This document shows, piece after piece, positions 1-12,049 of a stretch of DNA of 64,000 nt (the stretch's first letter is position 1; every line of letters starts with the position of its first letter). Position numbers and translations under genes: made by a program. Source of the DNA: Jacaranda mimosifolia. Taxonomy: Eukaryota; Streptophyta; Magnoliopsida; Lamiales; Bignoniaceae. The stretch is taken from positions 35,010,501 to 35,074,500 of the forward strand of contig CM032117.1 in the NCBI GenBank assembly GCA_018894105.1, written 5' to 3'. A model generated the notes under the pieces. It did not search any database and was not told the origin of the DNA. It saw only the letters and a program-made list of their open reading frames with translations.

Positions 1-2007
1 GATTCTTAGCTATTTTGAGTTTTGAAGATTTCAAAAATCTACAAAAAATTATAGAAGAGAATATAAGCATGTGATTGAATTTTGATATTTGAAAACATGT
101 TTATGGTCTTTCAAGCATGTTTTTCTCCCACTATTTTATCAAATCCTTCACCCCCGAGAAGAATTTGGGAAATCATATTTCCTTGTGAGAATCAAGACTC
201 CAAAGACTTGCAAGTGGACCCCCATAACCAAGTGCCATCCACAAACAATCTAAGGATAAGCAACACTTTCTAATTGCATCACATGCAACTCTTGATATAT
301 GTTATCTCACTTTTCATGTAAACCCATGAATCGTGCAACATCTATACTACTAGGTGTTAAGTTGGAGTTACCAATCATACTTAAACTTAAGACTACTCCA
401 CAACATCCCCCGTGACCGAGTGTCAATGTGTGGGAAGCCTCAAATCAAAGGTACATCATATGCTAAGTATATCCTCACAGCTTTCCTCCTAAGTATGACC
501 CCCATGATCGAGTGCCATCACACAAAATTGGTAGCATCATCATGGGATATACTATTGGTAGAAGACATGGATTAATTAAAACTCCTTTTAATTTATATCT
601 ATTTTGACTTAATATTTGAAAGCACTTAGACATTCTAATTTTCAACTTGCTTGCCAAGATCTCACCAATTTTATCTTCTTATTTAGGTTTTCTATATCCT
701 AATCCATGCATCACATATATCAATAGGATATGGAATACATAAATAAGTAAACGCACATAGCATGTTCCTAGGGTGGGATGACCATGAGCCTAACCATGTG
801 ATGCACTTTAGAGCCATAGGTGCATCACTTAGTTGATTTTAGTTGGGTTGATTAAATCTAGCTATTACAAAAAATTGTATCCCAAACAATCATGGGTCTT
901 CATGCTCCAATGGTCTTCTTTGCTCCTTGTAACAATTACATGAGAAAGAAATCCTCACTCCTAGTGATTCTACTCTTATAACATTTACAAAATAAAAATT
1001 AAGAGGCATGCAAGCCCCAATTTAATACAACTCATTTCAACAACTTGAAGCAAATAAAATCAATATAAAAGGCTCATGATCATTCTCATTTATTCATCAT
1101 CCATTCAACAATTAAATGAACAATAAATAAATCAAGAATTGACATTCAATTCCAACAATTAAATGCTTATCATATAAACAATTAATTGGTTAGCAAAAAC
1201 AAGCATACCATTTATGCATCCTATTTTTGCAACAATTGGAGATTAACTTTAACAAGATTTAAGAAGCATTAAAAAATGTCCAACATAATTTTGAGAACTT
1301 GCACAACACTTATGCATCTATTATGTGTGAAATAAAACACTTTTGGTCACTTAAGGAACACAAAAAATAAGCCAAAACTCATCCTTCCCAAAACTAGGCA
1401 CTGCTACCCCGTGCAGTAGGTGCACCCGCTACCCAGCTAGTGCCTGGTCGGGCGTCGCAGCTTGCCCTATTTCAAGGTTTGGACTGAGTCAACTCATTTT
1501 TTGTTCAACTTTTATGCACTAAAAAATTTAGGACACCTCCTAAACATTAAACCACACAATATAGATGAAATTGCAAATCTAAAACACCTTTTAAAAATGA
1601 AATTTCAAGTGCTCAAACATGCTTCAAAAATTAAGTTTAAGTGAGAATCACATTCTTCTAAAAATCTCTAATCATATTCTTCTAAAAATCTCCAATTAAA
1701 TCCAATCCAATTGGATCCAAAAATGACCAAAACAACTTAAGGCCAAATTTAACATGCTATATAAACATATAACATCATCCAATGCTAAATCAAAATTTAA
1801 CATTAGCTAAACATGAATCAAATTACACTAACATATGAATTAACAATTAAAACACAAATTATCATAATTTCTATTCATCATCAAAGGAGCCACAAGCATC
1901 ATCATCCAAACACTCCAATACATGATTTGGATCAAGTGTTTGAAGATCTATTTCAATTCATCACATGAATAAATCAAAAGAGAATCCAAAATATTGCATG
2001 AAATTAG
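1..2007 (-). other. Copia element A: gag start and long 5' leader
   Basis: Untranslated leader of a minus-strand Ty1/copia element that continues beyond the left edge. Positions 1-14 align with the gag start of a related element at 23772, but the start codon here has decayed to ATA. The leader runs about 2 kb from the PBS to gag without a credible ORF. Near gag it holds four degenerate copies of a CCCCCGTGACCGAGTGCCA-like motif (about 218-238, 321-341, 406-426, 498-518). A small GC-rich islet lies at 1396-1460. The same layout recurs at 18267-20180 and 23773-25694, which is why I treat it as one leader rather than host sequence. Confidence 0.75.
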
Positions 2008-2019
2008 GCTCTGATACCA
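2008..2019 (-). other. Primer binding site, copia element A
   Basis: The minus strand reads TGGTATCAGAGC, the classic plant copia PBS complementary to the 3' end of initiator tRNA-Met. It lies two bases from the LTR end at 2022, which fixes the element orientation as minus and identifies 2022-4263 as its 5' LTR. Confidence 0.9.
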
Positions 2020-2021
2020 CT

Positions 2022-4263
2022 TGTAAGAGGTGTAAGACTAAGGATCCAATTTAAAACATTTAAAAACTGAAATCTAACTTAGTTTAAACCACCACAAGGA
2101 TCTAAATTATGCAAAATAATGGATTAAGGTCAGATTGTTACCTTTCAAGCAAAAGCCAACCAAAACTTGAACAAGTGCTTCCTTTCCCGAAAGCAGACTG
2201 CTTCTGGCGCAGCAAGATATGATCAAATTTTGATCAGGCAAATCACCTCGGATTCAAGCCAAATATGGACCAAATTTTTTCCAACTCAATGATTAATGTC
2301 CATTAAAAATTTCAGCACCAAAATCCTTCGGCAAGACCTCGAACAGGGCCCAGAAAATCACTGCTGAAACATAGGATCACCAAAGTAAGCAATCCGAAAT
2401 TCGTCTTGCCTCTAATGCCAAAGTCCACACGCCAATGGACTATGCTTTCCTCCTTAATTCATCTAGTAAAACTAATAATGAAGAGAGCTTGGTTGGAGGC
2501 CAAAAATGGTGATGGAGGTGAAGAAGAGAGTGAAACCTCAACTCATGAGAGAATCACAATTTTGGACGGAATTTTGGATCTAACTTTTAGATGCACAAAA
2601 TTTGGGAATGAATAATCAGCTGGTGGCTGCCCTCTCTATATCTATATAAAGAGGGAGGATGGTGTGATGTCACACCTTCCTCAAGGGTGGGGGAGGGGGG
2701 TCATCCACCTAAGCATGCCAACTAGCAAGCATCCTGCAAGTTGCATGTTAATTTGAATTTAAATTTAATTTGGAATCTAAATTTCATTTTATGAAATGTC
2801 TACCAATTAAATGCTAATTCATCCAATGAACATTTCACTTGAATTTTCCTCCAACATTACTTCTTCAATTTAATTTAATTAAACACTTTAATTTAATTAA
2901 ACTTTGACTTAACCTTTAAGTCAACAAACTTAACTCTTTAAGTTTACTTAACCAATTGATAATCTATGACACCAAATTAAATTAACACTTAATTTAATTG
3001 GTCTTAATTTAACTTCTTAAATTAATTAGATCAATTTAACAATTAAATTGATCAAGCCAAAATGACTAAAATCGCGTCAACCGAATCCCTCAATTTTCAG
3101 CCACCATGGAATTATAGCAACACTTAGAAAATTCCACTCATCACTAGGATATCCAATTGGCTTTTGTGTGTAACCCATTAGTTTCTGTCGTTCATTGGAT
3201 ATGGGCTCACAACCTTTGTGACTTTAGATTATCATATATTCACGTTAGTTTAAAACTCTTTTTAAACTAACCGACTCAATTTAATTAATCTCTATTAATT
3301 GAAGAGTACCCAATCTTTATGGTCGATGTCCAACCTCAAGCCCATGGAGCCCAACAATTGGCTGAATGAATGCTTTTGGTGAACCATTCTAGGTTTACAC
3401 GTAGCATGCAGATACGATTCTTCTGTCTCCTATCTCCATGAAAAAGGTCTAGGGCAAGATATTTGTCATCTCCCTAACAACATCGATACTATGCATCTAT
3501 TCTTAATGTTCGATTCCTATTAGTGATCTCATCTTTGGAAAACCCTTTTCCAAATTGTCACACTGCCTTGGCCAAGGACTCCTTGGAATCGATCATTATA
3601 GAATGCATAGGAGATGCATTTACCCTTCAGAAAGATGATGAGTCAAATCCCATCTTGGATCTCATAAACCTCCATATCTAAATAGCTCATGCCCAATCAC
3701 CACCGGAACACCCGCATAAATGGCCAAAAGTGGAGTCAAAGCATGATGACCTAAACACAAGGTTGCAATGGATCCTGAAGTCAAAGGACTAATTATATGC
3801 ACTAGCGTAAGCTAGAGAACTTGCCACTACCAACTTACCACTATGGCTACCTAGTGGATTCTCTGGGTGGGTCTCTAGTGCCTTGTTCTCTAACAAGCAC
3901 CTACTAACATGCATCCATATCTCATATGGTTTACTCACGGAATGGACTAATGTCCAACCCTTGGATTATGCATCGTCAGTAAAAGTCTATCCGAATCTTA
4001 GATGCCCTACCTCTAAAGATTCTATGACTTGGGATATTTAAGATCACGGCCCTATAAGACTTATTCCATGATCATCACCAAGAGTGTACTGACCAAGTCC
4101 GGTAGTCTAGTGTGATCTAAGAGCTTCAACCAAATGCCAGTGAAGTAATATAAGCATATTATAAAGATGGCCATTTGTAAAGAATATCATTCAATCAAAA
4201 TTATATCACAAATGAAATAGTTTACATGCCTATCTTATTGGCTTGCAGGGCACTATTCCAATA
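2022..4263 (-). repeat. 5' LTR of copia element A
   Basis: A 2.2-kb LTR. On the minus strand it starts near TATTGGAATAGTGCCC (the expected TG has changed to TA) and ends in CTTACA just before the PBS. Its body aligns by eye over its whole length with the other LTRs here (5581-7792 in opposite orientation, 13972-16279, 20195-22433, 25709-27903). Right flank 4264-4268 (gattg) would be one target duplication; its partner lies outside the window. Confidence 0.85.
2636..2650 (-). promoter_or_regulatory. TATA box of LTR A
   Basis: A TATATAGATATAG-like block lies about 620 bp from the PBS end of the LTR. An equivalent block occurs at the same relative position in all five long copia LTRs of the window, so it is the likely U3 promoter core. 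Confidence 0.5.
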
Positions 4264-4592
4264 GATTGCTCATGGAATGGAGTAACATCCAACTCTTGGA
4301 TTTATGCATCATTGGTGCAAGTCTATCCGGATCTTAGATGCCATGTCTCATAAGATCCTATGACTTGGAAGGTTTAAGATCACGATCATGTGAGACTTAT
4401 TCCATGATCACCACCTAGTGTGTGACCAATTCCCATATTCTTGTGTGATCTAAGGGCTTCAACCAAATGCCAGTGAAATAATAATGAGCACAAGATGAAG
4501 ATGGTCATATAATGAATATCATTCAATCAAGATTGTTTTATAAGGAAATAATTTACAAGACCAATCTAATTAGCTTGCAGGTACTATTCCAA
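4264..4592 (-). repeat. Copia LTR stub (5'-terminal 330 bp)
   Basis: This repeats the first third of a kilobase of the LTR in the same minus orientation, ending at 4592 in ...ctattccaac. The simplest reading is that element A inserted about 330 bp into an older LTR (insertion site gattg/tattg), whose remainder lies left of the window. That older LTR had itself interrupted gag of the plus-strand copia remnant starting at 4593. Confidence 0.7.
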
Positions 4593-5165
4593 CTTTCTCC
4601 TCCAAGTCTAAGGGCCCTAGGGGTGGTAAAAAATGGGGTAAAAGGAAGAAAAGTTTTTCCTATAACAGAAAGCAATGATTAAAGGAATGCGAAGGAGTCA
4701 AGAAGATTGTAGAGGATATAGTCGGTATTACTTGTTTCTACTTTGGTGAGAAAGGCCACTGGAAACGGTACTACGAGGAATACCTTGCAACCCTTGAGAG
4801 GGTATGTACTTTATTGAAGTGCATTTGAGGATAAATTCTTCCTCATGGGTATGGGATACTGCATGTGGTTCTTATCTTTGTAATTTGTTACAAAGAATAA
4901 AAAGAATAATAAAACTAAGTGATGGGGATATGATCCACCACCTTGGCAAAGGAGCAAGAGTTGCAGCCAAAGCCGAAGGCATATAATAAGTTAGACTTAG
5001 GGAACTCCATACTTGTATTGATCCCTTGTCATTATGTACCATATATTGTTCAGGACATTATTTCAATTCCCATTTTGGATAACGAAGGATTTGATCACTC
5101 AATATCAAATAGGAGATTGAAGGCATTAAAGAATTGGTTCTTTAGTTGCTCATGGTACACTTAAC
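4593..5165 (+). pseudogene. Copia gag zinc knuckle and protease fragment
   Basis: Broken coding region. A basic stretch (GKKWGKRKKSF) precedes a decayed CCHC knuckle seen as CFYFGEKGHWKRYY near 4731-4780, in which the second and last ligand Cys are lost. The aspartic protease motif follows as WVWDTACGSYLCNL near 4845-4890, matching the copia DT(A)CGS active site. Frames change at least once (the protease motif frame stops at 4986 and homology resumes in another frame). The protein would have processed the Gag-Pol polyprotein; it cannot be made intact here. Confidence 0.75.
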
Positions 5166-5207
5166 AAAGGATTATACATTTTTAGATTTTCAAACTCAAC
5201 ATCACTA

Positions 5208-5408
5208 ATGCATATTCAACAAAGTATAAGAAAATTAGATAACCAAGAAGATGCCATTTTATGGCATGCAAGACTTGGACATATCTCTAAAAATAGGATG
5301 AGCAGGTTAGAAGCTCTTAAAGTACTAAATGTTAGTGGCATTGAGGTTCTTCCTATTTGTAAATCTTGTTTAAAAGAAAAAATGATCAAGGCTCCTTCTG
5401 TGGGATAA
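5208..5408 (+). pseudogene. Copia GAG-pre-integrase domain
   Basis: An open stretch of about 66 codons contains LWHARLGHISKNRM, the conserved LWHxRLGH block, and then ICKSCLKEKM with the CxxC that completes the zinc-binding N-terminal part of integrase. It runs straight into the integrase core remnant that follows. No start codon of its own is needed because the domain is part of the polyprotein. Confidence 0.85.
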
Positions 5409-5575
5409 TCAGAGTGAACCACAAATCCTTTGGATTTGATCCATACGAATGTTTGTGGCCAACTAAGAGTTACTGCGAGATGAGGCTATTCTTACTTCAT
5501 CACCTTCACCGATGATCATACTCGGTTCGGACATATGTATCTTATGAAGTACAAGTCCGAAACTTTTGAAAAGCT

Positions 5576-5580
5576 CAAAG
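5576..5580 (+). other. Target-site duplication, left of solo LTR
   Basis: caaag directly before the solo LTR. Its partner is taaag at 7793-7797; one mismatch in five. Removing the LTR and one copy restores integrase reading through LK-EYRNEV. Confidence 0.8.
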
Positions 5581-7792
5581 TATTTGAATAGTACCCTGTA
5601 GCTAATTAGATTGGCATGTAAACTATTTCACTTGTGATACAATTTTGATTGAATAATATTCATTATAAAAGGCCATCTTCATCTTATGCTTTTTTCTTCA
5701 CTGTCATTTGGTCGAAGTCTATTGATCACACAAGACTATGGGACTTGGTCAAACACTGGGTGGTGATCATGAAACAAGTCTTACATGGTCGTGATCTTAA
5801 ATCTTCCAAGTCATAGAATCTATGAGACAAGATATCTAAAATTCGGATAGATATGCACTAACGATGCATAAATCTAAGAGTTGGATATCGTTCCATTTCA
5901 TGAGAAAACCATGTGGGACATGGGTGCTTGTTAGAGAACAAATTCACTGAAGACCCATCTAGAGAATCTACTAGATAGCGTAGTGGCAAGTTCTCCAGCT
6001 TATGCTAGTGCATATAATTAGTCATTGGCCCTGAGGATTCATGGTAACCTTGTGTTTAGGTCCTCATGCTTTGACTCTTCCTTGACCACTTTACAAGTCT
6101 TTCGGGTTGAGCTTGAGTATGAGCTACTTAGACATGGAGGTTTGCAAGATCCAAGATGGAATCTGACTCCTTATCATTGTGAAGGGTAAGTGCATCTCTT
6201 ATATATTTTATAATGATCAATTCCAAGGAGTCCTTGCGCGAAGCAGTATCACAATTTAGAAAAAGAGTTTTCCAAAGATGAGGTCATAAACTATAATCGA
6301 ATATTGGGAATAGAAACATAGTTATCGAGGCTATTAAGGAGCCGACGAATATCTTATCCTAGGTCTCTTTTGGGAGATAGGAGACAGAAGGTCCGTATTT
6401 GCGTGGCAAGCGTAGAGCTAGAATGGTTCTCCAAAAGCATATTCATTTCATCTAATTGGTTGGGCTCCATAGGCTTGAGGTTGGACATCGGCCATGGAGA
6501 TTGAGTAGTCTTCAATTAATGGAGATTAATTGAATTGAGTTATTACTTTAAAGGAGTTTAAACTAATGTGAACATTTCGATATTCTAAAAATCACAAGAG
6601 TTGTGAGCCCATGTCCTATGAATGATAGAACCTAATAGGTTACACACAAAACCCAATTGGAAATCCTACTTAGTGAAGGGAATTTTCTAAGAGTTAGAAA
6701 ATTCCACCTTGATCGATTTTAAGGAGGAAAATGGTTGACTAATTTTGTGGTCATTTTGGCTTGATCCATTTAATTGTTAAATTGATCTAAATAATTTAAG
6801 GAGTTAAATTAGACCAATTAAATTAAGGAGTTAATTTAATTGGTGCCACATGTCTATTTAACTTAAGGAGTTAAGTTGACACCTTCTAGCTTAAAGAGTT
6901 AAACTACTTGACTTAAAGAATTAAGTCAAGGTTAATCAATTAAATTAAGGGGTTAATTTAATTAATTTGAAGAATTAATTTGGAAGGAAATTTAGAATGA
7001 AAGAGTTCATTGGAGTGCATTTAAATTTATTTGAATGACATTTCATGAGATGAAATGAAGATTCCAAATGAAATTTAAATGCAAGTGAAATGTGAATTTC
7101 ACATGCAACTTACTTGCTTAAGTGGCACCTCATGGGAGGTGTGATGCCAACTAGCATCACACCTTCCTTCCTTCTATATATAGATATAGTGGCTAGCCAT
7201 GTGAAGGCTAGGCTTGCAAAATCTAGATCTAATTGTTAGATTCCATTTTCCCTCCAATTTTATGTGATTCTCCTCAACTCATATTTTCTTTACCTCTCCC
7301 TTCTCCTAAATCCGGCCTTTATCATTGCTCATCTCTCCTTGATTTTTCAGCTAATCTAAGAGAGATTTGGATTTGCCATTGGTGTGTGGATCATCACATT
7401 AGAGGTAATACATTTGGATTGCTTGGCTTTTGGAGATCCATTGCAGTCCAGCCTGTTCAGAGGCATTTCTAAAGTGGCTTCCAATTTTCTGATTTTGCTT
7501 AATTTTTTACTAGAACTTCATCAAGGTGTTGTGATATTTTGTCCAAATTTCATCTCAATTTCGAGGTGATTTGGATAGGCAACTGTTGTGGAGAACCTAC
7601 TGTGCCGCTAGAAAGCAGTTTTCAAGTGTTGAAGTGTTCTTCCTCTTTTCCTTGAATTTTTTAGCATTCAAGGTAATTCTTCATCCAAATATGAATTTAA
7701 AGCATCATTAAATCCTTGGTCTTGAGTGTATCCTAGTTAATTTAGCAATTTTATGCTTTATTTATTAGATCTTAGTGCTACACTTGACTTCA
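5581..7792 (+). repeat. Solo copia LTR inside integrase
   Basis: A complete 2212-bp LTR in plus orientation, from tatttgaatagtaccc to ...cttgacttca. Both ends match the ends of the other LTRs of this family (TG has become TA at the left). No PBS, PPT or internal sequence is attached, and target duplications flank it, so it arose by insertion and LTR-LTR recombination. Confidence 0.9.
7174..7188 (+). promoter_or_regulatory. TATA box of solo LTR
   Basis: ctatatatagatata, about 600 bp before the LTR 3' end, equivalent to the TATA blocks in the other LTRs. A transcript started here would read rightward into the remaining integrase/RT remnant. Confidence 0.5.
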
Positions 7793-7797
7793 TAAAG
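7793..7797 (+). other. Target-site duplication, right of solo LTR
   Basis: taaag, partner of caaag at 5576-5580. Confidence 0.75.
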
Positions 7798-8558
7798 AGT
7801 ATAGGAATGAAGTTGAAAAGCAAAAGGGACTAAGTATTAAAGCTCTTCAATCGGATCGAGGGAAAGAATACTTAAGTTTTAAACTCTTGGATTATCTAAA
7901 AAAGAATGGGATTTTCTCTCAATGGACTCCATCCGGCACACCCCAACACAATGGAGTAGCCAAGAGGAGAAACCGTACCTTGTTGGACATGGTACGTTCT
8001 ATGATGAACTTTTTCGATGTGCCTATATCCTTGTGGGGATACGCCATGGAAACGGTAGCGAAGTTACTAAATATAGTACCCTTAAAGTCATTGCCAAAGA
8101 CACCATATGTGATGCGGTATGGCAAAGCACCCTATTACTCTTTTCTAAGAGTTTGGGGCTCTCCCGCTTACGTCAAGCGGCTAGTGGGAGACATGTTTGA
8201 TAATAGATCCATCTTGTGCAAGTTTGTGGGATACCCAAGAGAGTCTTTGGGTTATTACTTTTATGATCCTTCGGAACAAAAGGTGTTTGTTTTGAGGAAC
8301 ACCTACTTTTTGGAAAGGGAATTTCTATTAGATAGAAATGGCATTGTTATTGAACTTGATGAAGTTCAAGATGATCAACAAATTCCACAAGCGGTGGAAA
8401 CAACTAAGCATCAAGAGTTGTACACACAACCTCTGAGAAGGTCGGACCAAATCAAGAAACAACCCAAAATGTTCAGATTCCTTCATGAGATAGGCCAATT
8501 GGATAGTGATCCGAAGACCTATAAGGAAGCTATGTTGGACATAGATTTGGGACATTAG

Positions 8559-8990
8559 CTAGATGCCATGAAATTCGAAATGTGCTCTATGCACTCCAAC
8601 AAAGTATGGACTTTGGTAGATCCACTGAAGGGAATAGTTCCTATTGGTTGCAAGTGGATCAATAAGCAAAAGCTAGGAGTCGATAGAGAGATTATGACCT
8701 TTAAGGCGCAACTAGTGGTGAAAGGTTATACACAAAGACTCGGTATGGATTTTGAGGAAACCTTTTCACCAGTCGCAATGTCTAAGTCCATTAGGATTAT
8801 ACTTGCTATTGCAGTATATTATAACTATGAGATATGATAAATGGATGTGAAAACCGCTTTCCTTAATGAAAACATTGAAGAAGAAATTTATATGGAGCAA
8901 CCATAAGGTTTTACATCCAAAGGGAATGAATAAAAGGTTTGCAAACTCGAGAGATCCATTTATGGACTCAAACAGGTATCCCAAAGTTGA
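8559..8990 (+). pseudogene. Copia reverse transcriptase, N-terminal half
   Basis: RVT_2-type reverse transcriptase. Visible blocks are NKVWTLVD, GCKWINKQKLGVD, KGYTQRLGMDFEETFSPV and, after a stop, QMDVKTAFLNE with the first catalytic Asp, then KLERSIYGLKQ. Stops follow at several places. Homology ends near 8990, before the YVDD block, where unrelated repeat sequence begins. Pol is in the same orientation and order as the integrase upstream. Confidence 0.85.
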
Positions 8991-8999
8991 AACATACAT

Positions 9000-9350
9000 T
9001 TTGATAAGACAGTCAAACCGTTTGGCTTATTCAAAAATTACATGAGCCGAACTCGAGCCTTACTTTAGTTGTTCGAAAGCTCATGAGCCAATTCATGAGC
9101 TTTTTCCTATTTTTAAATATTTCTTATATTAATTAAATAATTAATATATATTTATAATTTACTTTTTTCTAATTTTAATAATTGTAACTTAAATTATTTT
9201 ATGAATTATTATTAAATAATTATAATATATTAATAATGTAACATTTTATTTGATTTTTGTTGAGTTGAGCTCGAGCTCTTTTTTCTTAATTCGAGCTCGA
9301 GCCTGCAATATTTGTCGAACTCGAACTTGAGTTCAACTCATTTACACCAT
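9000..9350. repeat. Unclassified repeat with cgagctcgag motifs at both ends
   Basis: An AT-rich core is bordered on the left by gccgaactcgagccttac and on the right by gagctcgagctc and cgagctcgagcctgc, with ACTCGAG-type words in both orientations. Such end structure is typical of short non-autonomous DNA elements in plants, but I see no clear target duplication and cannot assign a family. It abuts the broken copia RT. Confidence 0.4.
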
Positions 9351-9672
9351 TAATAAAAAATAACCACCTTGACCACAAGGAGGTGGAGGGGGTATGGTAT
9401 AGTTCTTTCCCCGCACCAAACTCACCAGAATAGATATTAATTTTTTTATTTTATTTTAACTAGAAAGTAGGGTGAGTGATTTAGACTTTTGTGATTCATA
9501 TTAATAATGATGAACAGAGTGAAAAAAAATAATGGATGTAACTTTTTATGAATTTATTTTATTGTAATTGTAGTTGGTTTAAGTTTTGTTTAACTTTTGG
9601 ATTGTATTTATTTAGGTTAACTATGTTGTTTTTTGTTGGCGTTGGATTGCATTCATTTTGATTGAGTTATAA
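9351..9672. other. Unassigned flank left of the gypsy element
   Basis: AT-rich sequence with a GC-richer patch at 9370-9420. No ORF or repeat that I can name. A roughly similar G-rich patch lies just outside the other end of the gypsy element (38890-38960), too weak to interpret. Confidence 0.4.
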
Positions 9673-10160
9673 TGCATAATTTCCTCCTAGACTTATGGAT
9701 GAGATCAAGAACCACTTTAAAATCAAGTATTTATTTTGATATCAAGGTCTTCAGAATTTAATGCTTTTGAAGAAGATGTAGAACCCTTGTGGTTGCAGTA
9801 CTTCTTCGTGGCAAGAGCTAGGACTTGAGAGCTTAATGGTTGAATTTCTTGATGTGTGGTATGTCCCCCAATACCCTTTTTTATAGGTGCGTATTAGGTT
9901 TTGACGACTTAAAGCTTGAGTCTTTCCTTGGTCGTGAAACGCCACTTGGGATGGGCTTAATTTACTAATGGGCCACATTTAAACATATTTTGGCACAATT
10001 AGTTGATCCAAAATAAATAATACTTTTATAATTCATTTTGGATTAGCTTATTATATAAAGTCCAAATTTGTTATGGACTTTAATTTGAGATCCAATTCAA
10101 TACGCAATTTATTTAGGCTATTAAATGGTGATTAATCCCAATAAAATTTTGATGCCAACA
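9673..10160 (-). repeat. 3' LTR of the gypsy element
   Basis: On the minus strand it runs TGTTGGCATCAAAATTTT... to ...AATTATGCA. It is followed (on the plus strand to its right) by a polypurine tract, which makes it the 3' LTR. Confidence 0.85.
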
Positions 10161-10176
10161 GATGCTCCCACTTCAA
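10161..10176 (-). other. Polypurine tract of the gypsy element
   Basis: Minus strand TTGAAGTGGGAGCATC sits directly before the LTR start TGTTGG. It is the purine-rich primer site for plus-strand DNA synthesis. Confidence 0.7.
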
Positions 10177-11690
10177 GACTCGATGAAGAACATGACAAAT
10201 GCGAATATAAGGTGAGATTTGAAGTAATCATCTTTTGTTTCACTAGTTTAATGGACCACATGAAATCATTAATTGAAATTAAGGGCCATTAAAATGAATA
10301 TGGATCACTTGCCCAATTGCAAATTATAAGCAAATTTGCACAAAATTCTGGACAGAGATGCTGATAGCTGAAAAAAGACCAACTACTCTCCATCATGTCT
10401 CTACAGAAAGCACTTTAATTCCTTTGCCTCTACTTCTTTCTTGTTTTTTATAAATTATATTCATAGACCCACATAGCTTGTAACTCCCTTTTTTTTTTAT
10501 CGAGCACATAGTTTGTAACTCATGGAAAAAAAAAATACCATACATTTGATCCAACCTTCAGCAGCAGTCTAACTTCAAGCAGTTATTTTTATTTTCAAAC
10601 ACGTGGCCCACATCCATCCTCAACCTTTAAACAAAAGGAAAAGAAAAAGAAAAAGCTAATCGTGCATCTTCCTTTGGCAAGCAACAGGTTCACTATTGGC
10701 AGCTTCCTTTGCATATTAAATGCGGGATATTTGTCCTTTTTTTCTTTTTGTGAACATGGCCCCCATGTTGCTTTGGTCCTCATAGTCTAGTGATATAGCA
10801 ATCCCAAGCTTAGCAAGAAAAAGTCACATAGATGAGAGAACATTCTCCAAAATTGGCTTAAAAATTATAGAGAATGCAACTGCTTCAGAAGAAAATCTAC
10901 CTATCAAATTTTGGCAAATCACAATCAATTCTTTCTTACTAAGTAAAGAGAAAAATTTGGCAATTTCCTTCCCGTCAAATTCTGCTCCTTTCCTAGCATA
11001 GAAAATTTCCATCTTTAGCCATGAATGCGCATTTATAAAAAGACAACTTTGGTGCTTAATTTTCATGGCCATGAGTAAAGCAGAGTAGTGATTTCCTCTC
11101 AAATTTTGATTATCTGATTTCTGCGAAGTAAGTCTTAATCCTTACCTCTTGGTTCCTTTTTCTTTTTTTTTGGTCTTCCAAAGAGAATTTTGGTATCCCT
11201 CATGAAACATGATCTGCAATAGCTTTCCAGTCACCATAAGCTACACAACTCTTCCAAGAGAGCTCATCATGGTGCAAGTTTGAAGAATTCTCATCATACC
11301 TATGTTCTGCAATTTCATCAGATGCAGTAGCCTCACCATGTTTCTTTTTTTCTAGTATTGCTCATTACCAACATGCCAAGTGTTTGCTGAATTATTTCAA
11401 AGATGGAGTGTGTAATCTTAGTCTCTTCTCTTTTCTTTTCTTTTTATTAAAATCTACTAAGTCTAAATTTTCAGTCATTCTTATTCTCCTAGTCAATTCT
11501 ACACTTTGCCACCATCCCTTTGACGTATGCATTAGTTGGCTCAAGATATACCTTGGGGATGCAAAAATACTGAATTTAGAGATTGAAAATTGATTACGTC
11601 ACAGCATATTAATGAATACATTCATCGAACTTCAGTTGCTGGCTATATAGTAAAGCTTTCTTTTCCTTTGCTCATCGAACTTCCAATTTT
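10177..11690 (-). other. Gypsy 3' internal region without recognised genes
   Basis: Sequence between the PPT and the left end of the inner DNA transposon. One minus-strand open stretch (10824-11102, 92 codons) is not recognisable by eye. An 11-bp word, catcgaacttc, is repeated 48 bp apart at about 11625 and 11673. Tat elements often carry long 3' regions with extra ORFs, so some of this may be the far part of the antisense ORF seen at 29880-30380; I cannot show it. Confidence 0.4.
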
Positions 11691-11698
11691 TTACGCAT

Positions 11699-11795
11699 AA
11701 CCCTTGTGAAATTCGAAATTATCACAAAATCTCCTATGAAAAAATAAGAGTGTAATTAGTACCCTATGTTTCTTCAAAATTGCCTCATTCACCCC
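11699..11795 (+). repeat. Left inverted repeat of the inner DNA transposon
   Basis: Aligns in reverse complement with 29046-29140 over about 85 bp (shared words include CACAAAAT, GAAAAAATAAGAGT, TTCAAAATTGCC). The two copies have diverged, so the element is old. Confidence 0.6.
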
Positions 11796-12049
11796 AATGC
11801 ACACTATTTTGTTATATAAAATTGAAAAATACCAAAACACCCTTAAGTGTTGTGTATGATTTTATGCATTTTTTACAATTTCCTCTCCAAATGCTTCATC
11901 TTACATTTTTAAGGAACCAACAAAAAAAAGAAAAACACTCAAAATTAGACAAATCCAGAAAACCCTTTCTCAACTCTTTGGAAAAAAAAAAAAAAGAAAC
12001 TCTGATCCCCCCAAACAAGTCATTTTTCTGCATTTCATCTTGAATAAAT

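Larger units (their letters stand above)
5409..8558 (+). pseudogene. Copia integrase, split by a solo LTR
   Basis: The integrase core lies in two pieces, 5409-5580 and 7798-8558, that join in sense once the LTR and one target duplication are ignored. The first piece has IHTNVCG where the family has IHTDVCG, so the first catalytic Asp is Asn. The second piece has LQSDRGKEYL (second Asp kept) and GVAKRRNRTLLDM, where the catalytic Glu is Lys. Both lost residues fit G-to-A changes. From 7887 a 223-codon open frame covers the end of the core and the linker to reverse transcriptase (motifs WGYAMETVAKLLN and KFVGYP). The enzyme is dead on active-site grounds as well as by interruption. Confidence 0.85.
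4593..8990 (+). mobile_element. Degenerate copia gag-pol remnant (plus strand)
   Basis: Gag zinc knuckle, protease, GAG-pre-integrase, integrase and the first half of reverse transcriptase follow in the normal copia order, with many stops. The left side is cut by an LTR at 4592. A solo LTR splits integrase (5581-7792). The right side breaks off inside reverse transcriptase near 8990, so RNase H and the 3' LTR are missing. Confidence 0.85.

Noticed and set aside
7919..8555. ORFs at 7919-8125, 7922-8200 and 8328-8555
   Set aside because: Other-frame shadows of the copia integrase frame.
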